Source: Rhizobiaceae bacterium (GTDB lineage: Bacteria > Pseudomonadota > Alphaproteobacteria > Rhizobiales > Rhizobiaceae). Taken from it: a stretch of DNA of 64,000 nucleotides. Location: positions 372,001-436,000 of the forward strand of contig JAEPQK010000002.1 in the NCBI GenBank assembly GCA_017640615.1, read 5' to 3'. The notes under the pieces are model-generated. The model saw nothing but the letters and a program-made list of their open reading frames with translations, searched no databases and was not told where the DNA came from. Positions 38,710 through 48,017 of the stretch are shown here, piece after piece (the first letter of the stretch is position 1; every line of letters begins with the position of its first letter). The position numbers and the translations under genes are program-made.

Positions 38710-40587
38710 ATGTTGACGATATCGAACCTTTCCCTGCGCGTTGCCGGCCGGCTTCTCATTGAGGAGGCAAGCCTCTCGCTGCCAGCCGGCGCCAAGGCCG
38801 GTCTCGTCGGCCGCAACGGCACCGGCAAGACCACGCTGTTTCGCGCCATCACAGGCGAGCTCGCGCCCGAAAAAGGCGAGATCAATTTCCCGAAGAACAC
38901 ACGTATCGGCCAGGTTGCACAGGAAGCGCCGGGCACCGACGAAGCGCTGATCGATATCGTGCTTGCGGCCGACACCGAGCGCGCGTCGCTGCTTAGCGAG
39001 GCTGAGACGGCGACCGACCCGCACCGCATCGCCGAGATCCAGACCCGGCTGGCCGACATCGACGCGCATTCGGCCGAAGCGCGCGCGGCGACCATCCTCG
39101 CCGGTCTCGGCTTCGATCAGGATGCCCAGCAGCGCCCGGCCTCGAGCTTTTCGGGCGGCTGGCGCATGCGCGTGGCTTTGGCCTCGGTGCTGTTCGCGCA
39201 GCCCGACCTGTTGCTGCTCGACGAGCCGACCAACTATCTCGATCTAGAAGGCACGTTGTGGCTGGAGAACTATCTCTCCAACTATCCGCACACCGTGCTT
39301 CTGATCAGCCATGACCGCGATCTGCTGAACCGCACCGTTTCGTCTATCGCCCATCTTGAAGGCCGGAAGCTGACCCTTTGGCGCGGCGGCTACGACCAGT
39401 TCGAGCGCCAGCGTGCGGAGCGAGCCGAACTTCTGGAAAAGACCCGCGTCAAGCAGGAAGCCGCGCGCAAGCACATGCAGTCTTTTGTCGATCGCTTCCG
39501 CTACAAGGCCTCCAAGGCGCGGCAGGCGCAATCGCGGCTCAAGGCGCTGGAGAAGCTGCAACCGGTGGAATCGATGCTCGACGGCTCAGTCACGCCGTTC
39601 CGTTTCCCGGAGCCCGACAAGACCGTCGCATCCCCGATCATCGCGCTGGAAAAGGGAGCTGTGGGTTATGCGCCCGGCAAGCCGGTGCTGTCGAACATGA
39701 CGCTGCGTATCGATGCCGATGACCGCATCGCGCTGATGGGCGCAAACGGCAACGGCAAATCCACATTCGCCAAGCTGCTGTCGGACCGGCTCAAGCTGGA
39801 AGCGGGCCGCATCACTGTTGCGCCAGGGCTCAAGGTGGCGATGTTTGCGCAGCACCAGCTCGACGATCTCCGGCCGGAGGAAAACGCCTACGAGCATGTG
39901 CGCCGGTTGATGCCTGCCGCGCCCGAGGCAAAAGTGCGCGCCCGTGTGGCCCAGTTTGGACTGGCCACCGAGAAGATGTCGACCCCGGCCAAGGATCTGT
40001 CCGGCGGCGAAAAGGCGCGTCTCCTGATGGGGCTGGCTGTGTTCGAAGGCCCGAACCTGTTTATTCTCGACGAGCCGACCAACCATCTCGACATCGATTC
40101 ACGCGCTGCGCTCATTCAGGCGCTGAACGAGTTTCCCGGCGCCGTCATCCTCATCAGCCACGACCGGCACCTGATCGAGGCGACGGCCGACCGGCTTTGG
40201 CTGGTGAAGGATGGGGCGGTTGCGCCCTTCGATGGCGATTTGTCGGACTACCGCCGTATCGTCACCGGGCAGGCGAGTGACAGGCGCGAGAAGCGCGAAG
40301 CCGACAAGGCGTCGAAAGCAGATCGTAGGCGCGAGGCGGCGCAGCGCCGTGCCGCACTCGAGCCGTTGGCCAAGGAGATCAAGGCGACAGAAGGCCTGAT
40401 CGAGCGCACCCGTCAGCGCATCGAAAAGCTCGATGGCGAAATGGCGGACCCTGCGCTGCATCAGGCCGAACCCGCCCGCATCTCGACGCTGGCCAAGGAA
40501 CGCGCCAAACTGTCCGATGCGCTCTCCGATCATGAGGAGCGTTGGCTGGAACTCTCCTCCCGCTACGAGGAAGGCATCGCGCAATGA
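38710..40587 (+). CDS. ABC-F family ATPase
   Basis: A 625-residue soluble protein with two ABC domains and no membrane segment. Walker A motifs are GRNGTGKTT (near residue 35) and GANGNGKST in the second half; signatures are FSGGWRMR and LSGGEKAR. The inter-domain linker is rich in Arg/Lys and a charged coiled-coil tail (about 520-625) follows. This fits ABC-F translation factors of the YheS/Uup kind, which act at the ribosome. The gene overlaps the crotonase gene by 4 nt (ATGA). Confidence 0.92.
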   Translation: MLTISNLSLRVAGRLLIEEASLSLPAGAKAGLVGRNGTGKTTLFRAITGELAPEKGEINFPKNTRIGQVAQEAPGTDEALIDIVLAADTERASLLSEAETATDPHRIAEIQTRLADIDAHSAEARAATILAGLGFDQDAQQRPASSFSGGWRMRVALASVLFAQPDLLLLDEPTNYLDLEGTLWLENYLSNYPHTVLLISHDRDLLNRTVSSIAHLEGRKLTLWRGGYDQFERQRAERAELLEKTRVKQEAARKHMQSFVDRFRYKASKARQAQSRLKALEKLQPVESMLDGSVTPFRFPEPDKTVASPIIALEKGAVGYAPGKPVLSNMTLRIDADDRIALMGANGNGKSTFAKLLSDRLKLEAGRITVAPGLKVAMFAQHQLDDLRPEENAYEHVRRLMPAAPEAKVRARVAQFGLATEKMSTPAKDLSGGEKARLLMGLAVFEGPNLFILDEPTNHLDIDSRAALIQALNEFPGAVILISHDRHLIEATADRLWLVKDGAVAPFDGDLSDYRRIVTGQASDRREKREADKASKADRRREAAQRRAALEPLAKEIKATEGLIERTRQRIEKLDGEMADPALHQAEPARISTLAKERAKLSDALSDHEERWLELSSRYEEGIAQ

Positions 40588-41393
40588 CGATACGGGTTCA
40601 AAAGGATGGCGCGGTCACGATCGTCAAGATCGACCGGCTTGAGGCACGCAACGCGGTCAATCCCGAAATGGCGGACGCGCTGTTTCGCGCATTTGTGGAG
40701 TTCGACCGCGACAAGGACGCGCGAGTCGCCATCCTGACTGGCGTCACCGGCGCGTTTTGCGCAGGTTTTGATCTCAAGGCCACTGCCGCGCGCAACCTGG
40801 GCAATAACTGGTTTGCCGAACATGATCTCGACGCCAGCTTCGATGGCGAAAACGAACGCCCGCGAAAGGGCCCAATGGGACCGACGCGGCTGACGCTGTC
40901 GAAGCCCGTCATCGCTGCGATCTCCGGTCCCGCCGTTGCCGGCGGCATGGAACTCGCGCTCTGGTGCGACATGCGCGTGATGGAGCGCTCGGCCTTTATG
41001 GGCGTCTATTGCCGCCGCTGGGGTGTGCCGCTCATCGACGGCGGCACGGTGCGCCTGCCGCGCATTGTCGGCCACGGCCGCGCGATGGACCTCATCCTGA
41101 CCGGCCGCAAGGTGGAAGCTGAGGAGTGCCTGTCGATCGGGCTTGCGAGCCGGCTGTGCGACGACGGGTCGGCGCTTGAAGCCGCTCTGGAGCTTGCCAA
41201 CGAAATTGCACGGTTCCCTCAGGGCTGCATGAAGGCGGATCGCATGTCGGCAATCCGCCAATGGTCGCTCGATACCGAGCCGGCGCTCGCGCGCGAATGG
41301 AAAAGCGCGGCGATACTCGAAAAGGAAGGCGTGGCCGGGGCGGCGCGCTTCAGCGCCGGCAAGGGCAGGGGCGGCGACTTCGGCGAAATCTGA
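40584..41393 (+). CDS. Enoyl-CoA hydratase/isomerase (crotonase) family protein
   Basis: A 269-residue crotonase-fold enzyme. The oxyanion-hole residues lie in FCAGFDLKA and SGPAVAGGMELA. The catalytic acidic residues used for CoA-ester hydration are not both clear, so the reaction could be hydration, isomerisation or another crotonase step. Translationally coupled to the ABC-F gene, though no functional link is known. Confidence 0.88.
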   Translation: MTIRVQKDGAVTIVKIDRLEARNAVNPEMADALFRAFVEFDRDKDARVAILTGVTGAFCAGFDLKATAARNLGNNWFAEHDLDASFDGENERPRKGPMGPTRLTLSKPVIAAISGPAVAGGMELALWCDMRVMERSAFMGVYCRRWGVPLIDGGTVRLPRIVGHGRAMDLILTGRKVEAEECLSIGLASRLCDDGSALEAALELANEIARFPQGCMKADRMSAIRQWSLDTEPALAREWKSAAILEKEGVAGAARFSAGKGRGGDFGEI

Positions 41394-41411
41394 CACCGCC
41401 GAAATACAGCT

Positions 41412-42017
41412 CTATTTGCCGCGCCCCCATCTTGTCGGAGGCGGGCTGGAATTCGGGTTTTCAGGTCGCCGGCGGCGAAAAAACGATGCCACGAAACCGA
41501 GCAGTCCGAGCGCCATCAGGATAAAGCCGGCGGGTATCGCGCGCGCGTCGAGATCGAACGCGCCCGCATTGACGATGAGATCGACGCTGTTGAAGCGCTC
41601 CGTGCCCGCAACGCCGGGGCCCAATTCGAAGCGATACCTGCTGTGATCGACCGTGTGCAGCCGCTCGGCCTCGATGCGGTATCCGGTCTCGCCGCTTTGC
41701 GGGTTGATTGTGCGCACGTCGGCTTCGGTAAAGTCGAGCGCGACCGATGAAACGAACTCGCCATCGCCGCTGACATCCATGGTCAGAAGCGGTTTGGTGT
41801 CGCTGCGAATAAGCGCGCCATCGGCTCGAAGGTCGAGCGTGACGGCGACAGGTGTCTCCGAGGGGGCAAGTGACACATCGGCGGGCGTAAACCCGGAGCC
41901 TCGCTCAAAGACCCGCCACGTGCCGACCTCGTAGCCCGTTACGTTCGATGCCGCCCAGGGGTAGGCGATGCCAAGTGCAGCGCCCGCTAACACCATGAGA
42001 AGGAAGAAAAATCGCAT
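41412..42017 (-). CDS. Hypothetical membrane protein, two anchors
   Basis: A 201-residue protein with one hydrophobic helix at each end (FFLLMVLAGAALGIAYPWAA and AGFILMALGLLGFVASFF followed by RRRR) and a mainly beta, presumably periplasmic, centre between them. I do not recognise a named family. ATG 42017 is chosen; frames further upstream start at TTG or GTG without a ribosome site. Stop is 18 nt from the convergent crotonase. Confidence 0.72.
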   Translation of the reverse strand: MRFFFLLMVLAGAALGIAYPWAASNVTGYEVGTWRVFERGSGFTPADVSLAPSETPVAVTLDLRADGALIRSDTKPLLTMDVSGDGEFVSSVALDFTEADVRTINPQSGETGYRIEAERLHTVDHSRYRFELGPGVAGTERFNSVDLIVNAGAFDLDARAIPAGFILMALGLLGFVASFFRRRRPENPNSSPPPTRWGRGK

Positions 42018-42066
42018 GCGGCCGTTTTGCACGGGGGTATGCGCGCTGTCCACTCCGAGGCGCGGC

Positions 42067-42098
42067 AAAAAAGGAAAGGCGGCTGGCGGGCCGCCTTT
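42067..42098 (-). terminator. Rho-independent terminator
   Basis: Minus-strand stem AAAGGCGGC (42098-42090) pairs with GCCGCCTTT (42083-42075), loop of 6 nt, followed by CCTTTTTT. It ends the Gly/Ala/Asn repeat-protein gene. Confidence 0.9.
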
Positions 42099-42168
42099 CA
42101 GTCGGCGTTAAGGGCGAGTTTTCGCCCCAACGCAGATGGCGTCTTGTCTGACGCGCATTCGCTTATGT

Positions 42169-42798
42169 CTAAATACCGGCCTGCCGGATCATGCGGCACA
42201 GCGCGACCAGGTTCCGGTCATAGGAGAACGGGTTCGCTGTCACTTCGATACAGCGCCGCTTGTACCGCCGCACCTCCGTGCTCGACATGCCCGCAAACAC
42301 ACGGCTTGCACGGCTGTTGCCGGCACCTGATGAGCCGCGCGGGTTATCAGTAATCGTTGGGTTGCGCGGATTGACAGTGCCGGGGTTGCCCGGATTGCCG
42401 GGCGTGCCCGGTGTCGACGGGCCGCCAATGCCGATGCTGACATTGCCGCCACCGCCCCCGCCGACGCTTGCGGTAATATTGCCGTCGATCCCGCCGGCGC
42501 CTGCATTCACGTTGGCATTTGCGCCGCCACCGCCGGCATTTGCGTTAGCGCTGACATTCGCACCGCCCGCATTCACATCGGCATTTGCGCTCACGCCGGC
42601 TCCACCGCCGACACTGGCATTTGCGCTGACGCCGCTGCCGACGCCGGCATTTGCGCTCACGCCGCCATTCGAGCTTGGGCCGACATCGACACTGACCGGG
42701 CCAAGGCCGAGATCGAGGGCATGGGCCGAAACACTAAAGGCGAAGATCAGGCCGATAGCTGCTGCGGAATTTTTCGCAATGCATGTACGCGTACTCAT
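42169..42798 (-). CDS. Secreted Gly/Ala/Asn-rich repeat protein, hypothetical
   Basis: A 209-residue exported protein: signal peptide (NSAAAIGLIFAFSVSAHA), then about 100 residues of degenerate repeats of the GVSANA and GGANANVN kind, then a Gly/Pro/Asn hinge (STPGTPGNPGNPG), then a basic C-terminal domain with two cysteines. The fold is not recognisable; the repeats suggest an extended structural region. AAGGAA lies before ATG 42798. Repeat copy number may vary between strains (inference). Confidence 0.75.
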   Translation of the reverse strand: MSTRTCIAKNSAAAIGLIFAFSVSAHALDLGLGPVSVDVGPSSNGGVSANAGVGSGVSANASVGGGAGVSANADVNAGGANVSANANAGGGGANANVNAGAGGIDGNITASVGGGGGGNVSIGIGGPSTPGTPGNPGNPGTVNPRNPTITDNPRGSSGAGNSRASRVFAGMSSTEVRRYKRRCIEVTANPFSYDRNLVALCRMIRQAGI

Positions 42799-42975
42799 GG
42801 CAATTCCTTTTCTGCTTCTCGTTGCTTTGATCTTTTTCAAGAAGAGTAAAGTATCACGAATAGAGCGCCAATTTTTGCTGGACTATATTTGCGGTTTCGG
42901 AGAGTGGACTCAAATATGCAACTTTCGGTTGTATTTTTGGGTTTACGCTACCTAAGTGCGTGGAATCGCTACTCT

Positions 42976-43488
42976 TCAGGCGAAGCGCCTGCCGTCTCCG
43001 CTGCGCTGAAAATAGATGAGGTCGAGCGATGGCGCGTCTTTCCCCAGCACGGTCAGCACCATATGGGCGTGTCCGCGATGATGCGTCTGATGGTTGAAGT
43101 AATGCGCGAGGGCCGGTGCCAGACGCTGCGAAACGGTCCGCATGTCGGTCACCGTCATATAGGTGAAGCGGCCCGCAAGCGCCGCATCGTCGAGTGTGTC
43201 GATCCAGGCGACGATCCGGTCGTCTTCGGCCTCGCGTGCCGCCCGCAATTTGTTGAATCCTGGAAACGGCACGGCGTCGAGTTGCGCCGGAGCATCGCCT
43301 TCGCCGGTGAAGCGCTTCATCCATATCCGGTCGGCGACCAGCACATGGTTCAGCGTTCCGCACATGGAGCCGAAGAATGCGCCGGCCTGCCGGTTGAATT
43401 CCTCTTCGCTGAGGTTCGCTGCTGCATTGTAGACGAGCGCATTGGCCCATTTGTTGTAGGCAGCCATCATTGCAAAATGCTGTTTCAT
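42976..43488 (-). CDS. DinB family protein
   Basis: A 170-residue four-helix-bundle protein. The metal-binding histidines of the DinB/YfiT family are at TLNHVLVADRIW and HYFNHQTHHRGHAH. Members are metal-dependent thiol transferases; the substrate is unknown. AGGAGA precedes ATG 43488. It is divergent from a GST gene and separated by 58 nt. Confidence 0.9.
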   Translation of the reverse strand: MKQHFAMMAAYNKWANALVYNAAANLSEEEFNRQAGAFFGSMCGTLNHVLVADRIWMKRFTGEGDAPAQLDAVPFPGFNKLRAAREAEDDRIVAWIDTLDDAALAGRFTYMTVTDMRTVSQRLAPALAHYFNHQTHHRGHAHMVLTVLGKDAPSLDLIYFQRSGDGRRFA

Positions 43489-43546
43489 CAGGTCTCCTGC
43501 AGTCACGAACCTCGGGCTGGATATCATGCGAAAGGGCGCCCCACCA

Positions 43547-44239
43547 ATGTCGATAAAACTCTACGAACTCGTCGGAGCGGACCATGCGCGCCCTTTCAGC
43601 CCGCATTGCTGGAAGGTGGTCTGGGCTCTGGCGCACAAAGGGCTCGATTTCGAGACCGCGCCGGTGCCGTTTACCGGTATTGGCGAGATCGAAAACGGCG
43701 CCACCAAGACGGTTCCGATCATCCGCGACGGTGAACGGCTCGTGCGCGATTCCTTCGATATCGCGCTCTATCTGGACGAGGCTTACCCCGACCGCCCGAC
43801 ACTTTTCGGCGGTGAGGGCGGCAAGGCGCTGTCGCGTTTTTACGAGCGCTGGACTCAGATCACCATCCACGGCTTCCTGGGTGGCGCGGTGCTGCACGAC
43901 ATTCACGAATGTTTGGCGCCGGCCGATCAGGCCTATTTCCGCGAAAGCCGCGAGAGCCGTATGGGCAGCAGGCTGGAAGACATCCAGGCCGGGCGCGACG
44001 GCCGGCTTGAAGCGTTCCGCAAATCGCTGGAGCCGCTGCGCAAGACGCTCGATGTCCAGCCCTATCTCGGCGGGCAGGGGCCTCTGTTTGCCGACTACAT
44101 CGTGGCCGGCGCGTTCCAGTGGGCGCGTATCGTGTCTTCCTATACACCGCTTGCGGCGGACGATCCTGTCGCTGATTGGTTCGGCCGAATTCTCGACGCG
44201 CATGATGGCGTTGGCCGGCGCGTGGCTGCCGCGGCCTGA
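43547..44239 (+). CDS. Glutathione S-transferase family protein
   Basis: A 230-residue protein with an N-terminal thioredoxin-like domain (MSIKLYELVGADHARPFSPH) that contains the G-site pattern VPIIRDGERLVRDSFDIA, and an all-helical C-terminal domain. Substrate unknown. Divergent from the DinB gene; the DinB family often has thiol-transfer roles, which makes this pairing suggestive but not proof. Confidence 0.88.
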   Translation: MSIKLYELVGADHARPFSPHCWKVVWALAHKGLDFETAPVPFTGIGEIENGATKTVPIIRDGERLVRDSFDIALYLDEAYPDRPTLFGGEGGKALSRFYERWTQITIHGFLGGAVLHDIHECLAPADQAYFRESRESRMGSRLEDIQAGRDGRLEAFRKSLEPLRKTLDVQPYLGGQGPLFADYIVAGAFQWARIVSSYTPLAADDPVADWFGRILDAHDGVGRRVAAAA

Positions 44240-44351
44240 CCTTTCCTGAGCAGGGAGTGAAGGCCGGACAGTCGGCCCCCTTCACATGACGGACGGCGCC
44301 GTCTATAGACCGCGCCAACTCCCTCCAATTTGACAACATGAAGGAATTCCA

Positions 44352-44774
44352 ATGGCCGTCGAGCGTACGTTTTCGATGATCAAGCCGGACGCGACCCGGC
44401 GCAATCTCACTGGTGCGATCACCAAGGTTTTCGAGGAAAACGGCCTGCGCGTCGTCGCCTCCAAACGCGTCCACATGAGCCGCGCTCAGGCGGAAGGCTT
44501 TTATGCCGTACACAAGGACAAGCCTTTCTTCGACGAACTGGTCACCTTTATGACCTCCGGCCCAACCGTAGTTCAGGTTCTGGAAGGCGAAAACGCTATT
44601 CTGAAGAACCGCGAAATCATGGGCGCCACCAACCCGGAAAAGGCCGATCCCGGCACCATCCGTAAGGAATTCGCCGTGTCCTTCACCGAAAACTCGGTCC
44701 ACGGCTCCGACGCGCCCGAAACGGCTGCCGAGGAAATCGCCTACTGGTTCGCCGGTACCGAAATCGTCGGCTGA
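44352..44774 (+). CDS. ndk: Nucleoside diphosphate kinase
   Basis: Swaps terminal phosphates between NTPs and NDPs. The 140-residue protein has the phospho-histidine His117 in NSVHGSD and the start [23 protein letters not shown] precedes the ATG. A 29-nt hairpin without a T-run (44257-44285) lies in its 112-nt leader. Confidence 0.97.
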   Translation: MAVERTFSMIKPDATRRNLTGAITKVFEENGLRVVASKRVHMSRAQAEGFYAVHKDKPFFDELVTFMTSGPTVVQVLEGENAILKNREIMGATNPEKADPGTIRKEFAVSFTENSVHGSDAPETAAEEIAYWFAGTEIVG

Positions 44775-44799
44775 TCAGCCGGCCGATATTGCCCATGCC

Positions 44800-44905
44800 G
44801 TCGTCCTCGGGCTTGTCCCGAGGATCTGCGGCGGCGGAGGTGGCAAGACGCTGAACATTCCGTCGGGTCTGATGCAGCAGGCCCTTGGGACAGGCCCAAG
44901 GGTGA
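44800..44905. repeat. Inverted pair of rhizobial-type palindromic repeats
   Basis: Unit 1 on the plus strand has CCTCGGG-CTTGT-CCCGAGG (44805-44823). Unit 2, on the minus strand, has CCCTTGGG-CCTGT-CCCAAGGG (44902-44882). The units align along their length (GTC...CTxGGGCxxGTCCCxAGG...CTGC), so this is one repeat family in two opposite copies about 60 bp apart. It lies between the convergent ndk and GGDEF-EAL genes, where it may end transcription or protect 3' ends. Unrelated to the pair at 10107. Confidence 0.82.
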
Positions 44906-44914
44906 CATTTGGCG

Positions 44915-47158
44915 CTACCCCAATTTTGCCAGCGCAACCGCGTGCCGGGGAGCGTTCTTGCGCACATGCGCTTCGAATTCCGCGCCCGGCATAGCCTTGG
45001 CGTAGTGCCAGCCCTGATAGCTTTCGCAACCATTGTCGCGCAGGAATTTTTCCTGTGACGCCGTCTCCACCTGTTCGGCTACAGCCGTCAGGCCGAGCGT
45101 GCGCGTCATGCCGAGAATTGTCTGCACCAGCGCGCGATCCGTTTCCGCCGCCTCGATATCGGCGACAAAGCTGCCATCGATCTTCACCTCGTCGAAGGGC
45201 AGGCGCTTCAGGTAGTTAAGCGAAGAGTTTCCGGCGCCGAAATCGTCTAACGATAGCCGTATGCCGAGCGCTTTCAGCTCACGCATGCGCCGCAGGATCA
45301 CCTGTTCACTCTGCCCCGCCACATGCTCCGTGATCTCGATCGTCAGCAGATTGCCGGGCACGTTGTGGCCTTTGAGCAGCTCCATCAGTTCCGGCACGAA
45401 ACGCTCATTGGTGAAGGCGCGCGCGCTGGCGTTGATGGCAAGGCGGATACCGGCGAGCTGCTCATCGTTTGCCCAATCGGCAAGCGTAGCAATGCCTTTT
45501 TCGAAAACGATCATCGCCAGCTCGCAGGCAAGGCCGAACTGGTCTGCGAGCGGTACGAAGCGGTCAGGCAAAATAGTTCCGAATTCCGGGTGGTTCCAGC
45601 GCAGCAGAGCTTCCGCGGATTTGATTTGCCTATGCGCATCGACAAGCGGCTGAAAGTGCAGTTCGAGCTGATGTCCGCTGCGCGCGATCGTAGCCCTAAG
45701 ATCCGCCAATAGACGGTAGCGCTCGGATGCTTTGTTGAGCGAAGCCGGATCGAAAATCGCAAGGCTGTCGCGCCCGGCCGCCTTAGCTTCATACATGGCG
45801 ATGTCGGCGCGCTTCAGTATCTCGTCCGCCTTTGCCTCCTGGCCATCGAAAATCACCAGTCCGACGCTGGCGGACGCGCGGTAGCTGATCTCGCCGAGCT
45901 CGAAACGCTGACGCATGACGCTGTTGATGCGATTGGCGATGGTGATTGCCTGCCGCGCGACTGTCGCTTCGTCCTCAGCACTCCGGGAAATGAGGGCAAC
46001 GAACTCGTCGCCGCCGATCCGCGCCACCATGCCTTCGTCGCCAACGCAGCTGTTCAGCCGCTTGGCCACTTCGACCAGATAAAGGTCGCCAATGTCGTGC
46101 CCCTGTGTGTCGTTCAGCGTCTTGAAGTTGTCGAGGTCGACAAACAGAAGCGCGCCGCGCTTGTTTTCCGCCCGGCAACGCTCGATCGCGCTTGCCATGC
46201 GTTCGAAGAAGAGCCGCCGGTTGGGCAATTCCGTGAGCATGTCGTAATAGGCGAGCTTCTCGACCTCGAGATCGCTCTTCTTGCGCTGCGATATGTCTGA
46301 CATGTAGCCGTGCCAGATCACCTCGCTGCCTCGGAACTCCGGCGTTGCCGAAACGCGCAGCCATTTATGCTCGCCCTTGCGCGTCACGAAACGATGCTCG
46401 ATTTCCCAGGCTGACTGGCGGCCCCATGCATCGCCGAGCGACTTGCGATAGGCATCGCGGTCCTCTTCGGGCACGCAATCGATGAAAGCGTCGGGGTTTT
46501 CCATCGCCTCTGCAACGGGAATGCCGGTCACCCGCTCATAGCCCGGGCTGAGATAGGTCATCGTGATCGAGCGGTCGGGCTTCATGCTGTACTGGAACAG
46601 CGCGCCCGGCACTTCGCGCATCAGCTTGCGAAACTGCTCTTCGAGCCGCAGCCGCTCCACCGCTTCGGTGATCTCGCGCACCGACCCCTCATAGTGCAGC
46701 GGTTTGCCCGTGCGCTTGTCGCGCACGAGGCGCGCCGATTCCGTGATCCAGATGCGCTCGCGCGTCTTGTGCCGGTAGATCTCAGACACGAAGTCTTTCA
46801 CGACGCCGTCGCGTTCCAGTATCGCTCGGAAGTCGTCGCGCCGGGTCGGGTCGACATACCATTCCGCGGCGATGTCCCCGACGGAAGCAAGCATCTCGTC
46901 TTCGGATTCGTAGCCGTTGAGCTTTACCAGAGCCTGGTTCGCAGTGATCTGCCTGCCATTGAGGCTCGACTTGTAGACCCCTTCCGAAAGCGTATCGATC
47001 GTTTCTCTTGTGTCGGTGGATTCGGCCCGCGCGGACAAATAGAGCCGGCGATAGCGTAGAGCCCAGAACCCAAACAGCGCCGACAAAGCGAAACCGGCAA
47101 CGACCAGCCATTGATGGCTGGCTACCAGTTCCGGAATGGAGCTGATCGGTGTGTTCAT
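44915..47158 (-). CDS. PAS-GGDEF-EAL protein (cyclic di-GMP turnover)
   Basis: A 747-residue membrane-anchored protein: one N-terminal helix (HQWLVVAGFALSALFGFWAL), two PAS domains (about 50-165 and 180-295), a GGDEF domain with the intact motif GGDEFVALI, and an EAL domain with EALLRWNHPEFG and the later DDFGAGNSSLNYLKRL. Both catalytic domains look intact, so it could make or break cyclic di-GMP; which dominates is unknown. ATG 47158 is the only good start. Confidence 0.92.
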   Translation of the reverse strand: MNTPISSIPELVASHQWLVVAGFALSALFGFWALRYRRLYLSARAESTDTRETIDTLSEGVYKSSLNGRQITANQALVKLNGYESEDEMLASVGDIAAEWYVDPTRRDDFRAILERDGVVKDFVSEIYRHKTRERIWITESARLVRDKRTGKPLHYEGSVREITEAVERLRLEEQFRKLMREVPGALFQYSMKPDRSITMTYLSPGYERVTGIPVAEAMENPDAFIDCVPEEDRDAYRKSLGDAWGRQSAWEIEHRFVTRKGEHKWLRVSATPEFRGSEVIWHGYMSDISQRKKSDLEVEKLAYYDMLTELPNRRLFFERMASAIERCRAENKRGALLFVDLDNFKTLNDTQGHDIGDLYLVEVAKRLNSCVGDEGMVARIGGDEFVALISRSAEDEATVARQAITIANRINSVMRQRFELGEISYRASASVGLVIFDGQEAKADEILKRADIAMYEAKAAGRDSLAIFDPASLNKASERYRLLADLRATIARSGHQLELHFQPLVDAHRQIKSAEALLRWNHPEFGTILPDRFVPLADQFGLACELAMIVFEKGIATLADWANDEQLAGIRLAINASARAFTNERFVPELMELLKGHNVPGNLLTIEITEHVAGQSEQVILRRMRELKALGIRLSLDDFGAGNSSLNYLKRLPFDEVKIDGSFVADIEAAETDRALVQTILGMTRTLGLTAVAEQVETASQEKFLRDNGCESYQGWHYAKAMPGAEFEAHVRKNAPRHAVALAKLG

Positions 47159-47297
47159 GGCCCCCAGCGACCGTAAAGTTGATCGAAGCCGGCTGCAGGG
47201 ACTGGCCGAACTTCTACTTCACGCAGGGGACAGCATTTAAGTTAAGGATGGATTACGTAAGGGCAGGTTGCTTTGTCCGATTAGGCAAAATCGCGGC

Positions 47298-47759
47298 CTA
47301 TTCCCAACGCGATATCGCTTGTTCGTCGGCTTCCTTGGCGTCGACCCAGCTGCCCGCCGAGCCATCGACGCGGTGCTCCTTTTTCCAGAAAGGCGCGCGC
47401 GATTTCAGAAAATCCATCAGGTATTCAGCGGCCGAGAACGCCGCCTGACGGTGCCGCGAAGCGGCGACCACGAGCACGATCGGCTCGCCGATCCCGATTC
47501 GCCCATGCCGGTGGATAACGCTCAGCGCCGAAACGGGCCAGCGCTCCGCCGCGTCTTCCGCGATGCGCGTGATTTCGGCTTCCGCCATGCCCGGATAGTG
47601 CTCGATTTCGAGCGCGGCCAGCGTGCCGGCTTCATCGCGGCAGAGCCCGCTGAATGTCACCACCGCCCCGACATCGCTGTCACCTCGGCCGATATCCGCA
47701 ATCTCCGCCGCGGTGTCGAAGGGTTCGCTTTGAATGCGCACCGCTATGCGGCAGGGCAC
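47298..47759 (-). CDS. moaE: Molybdopterin synthase catalytic subunit
   Basis: Adds two sulfurs to precursor Z together with MoaD. The 153-residue protein has the catalytic Lys pair in SRAPFWKKEHR and the dimer region VIHRHGRIGIGE. Starts at GTG 47759 with GGAGG 8 nt upstream, 4 nt past the moaD stop. Confidence 0.94.
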   Translation of the reverse strand: MPCRIAVRIQSEPFDTAAEIADIGRGDSDVGAVVTFSGLCRDEAGTLAALEIEHYPGMAEAEITRIAEDAAERWPVSALSVIHRHGRIGIGEPIVLVVAASRHRQAAFSAAEYLMDFLKSRAPFWKKEHRVDGSAGSWVDAKEADEQAISRWE

Positions 47760-47763
47760 AGGC

Positions 47764-48015
47764 TCAGCCTCCCGTCATTGGAGGAAATAGCCCGATTTCA
47801 CGCGCGCCGGCGATGGGTTCGTTCTGGCGCACATGCTCCTGATTGATCGCAACGCGGATAGCCTCGGGATATTTCAGCGCCTCGGCATACTCCTCACCGC
47901 GCGTCTTTAGCCAATCGAGCAACTCGTGCACGGTGGTCACACTGTCCGGCGGCGTCACCTCTTCCTCGGCGAGGCCGATGCGCTCACGCACCCAGGCGAA
48001 ATAGACGAGCTTCAT
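47764..48015 (-). CDS. moaD: Molybdopterin synthase sulfur carrier
   Basis: An 83-residue ubiquitin-like protein whose C-terminal Gly-Gly (PPMTGG) takes the thiocarboxylate sulfur. ATG 48015 lies 2 nt after the pgsA stop. It and moaE feed cofactor to enzymes such as the molybdopterin oxidoreductase at 55768. Confidence 0.94.
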   Translation of the reverse strand: MKLVYFAWVRERIGLAEEEVTPPDSVTTVHELLDWLKTRGEEYAEALKYPEAIRVAINQEHVRQNEPIAGAREIGLFPPMTGG

Positions 48016-48017
48016 GC

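Noticed and set aside
42300-42700. Repetitive DNA that might look like a CRISPR array
   Set aside because: The period is short and codon-aligned; it encodes the Gly/Ala/Asn repeats of a secreted protein, without conserved repeats and unique spacers.
42854-44203. Minus-strand frame of 449 residues
   Set aside because: It overlaps the DinB and GST genes, both of which have clear family motifs and ribosome sites.
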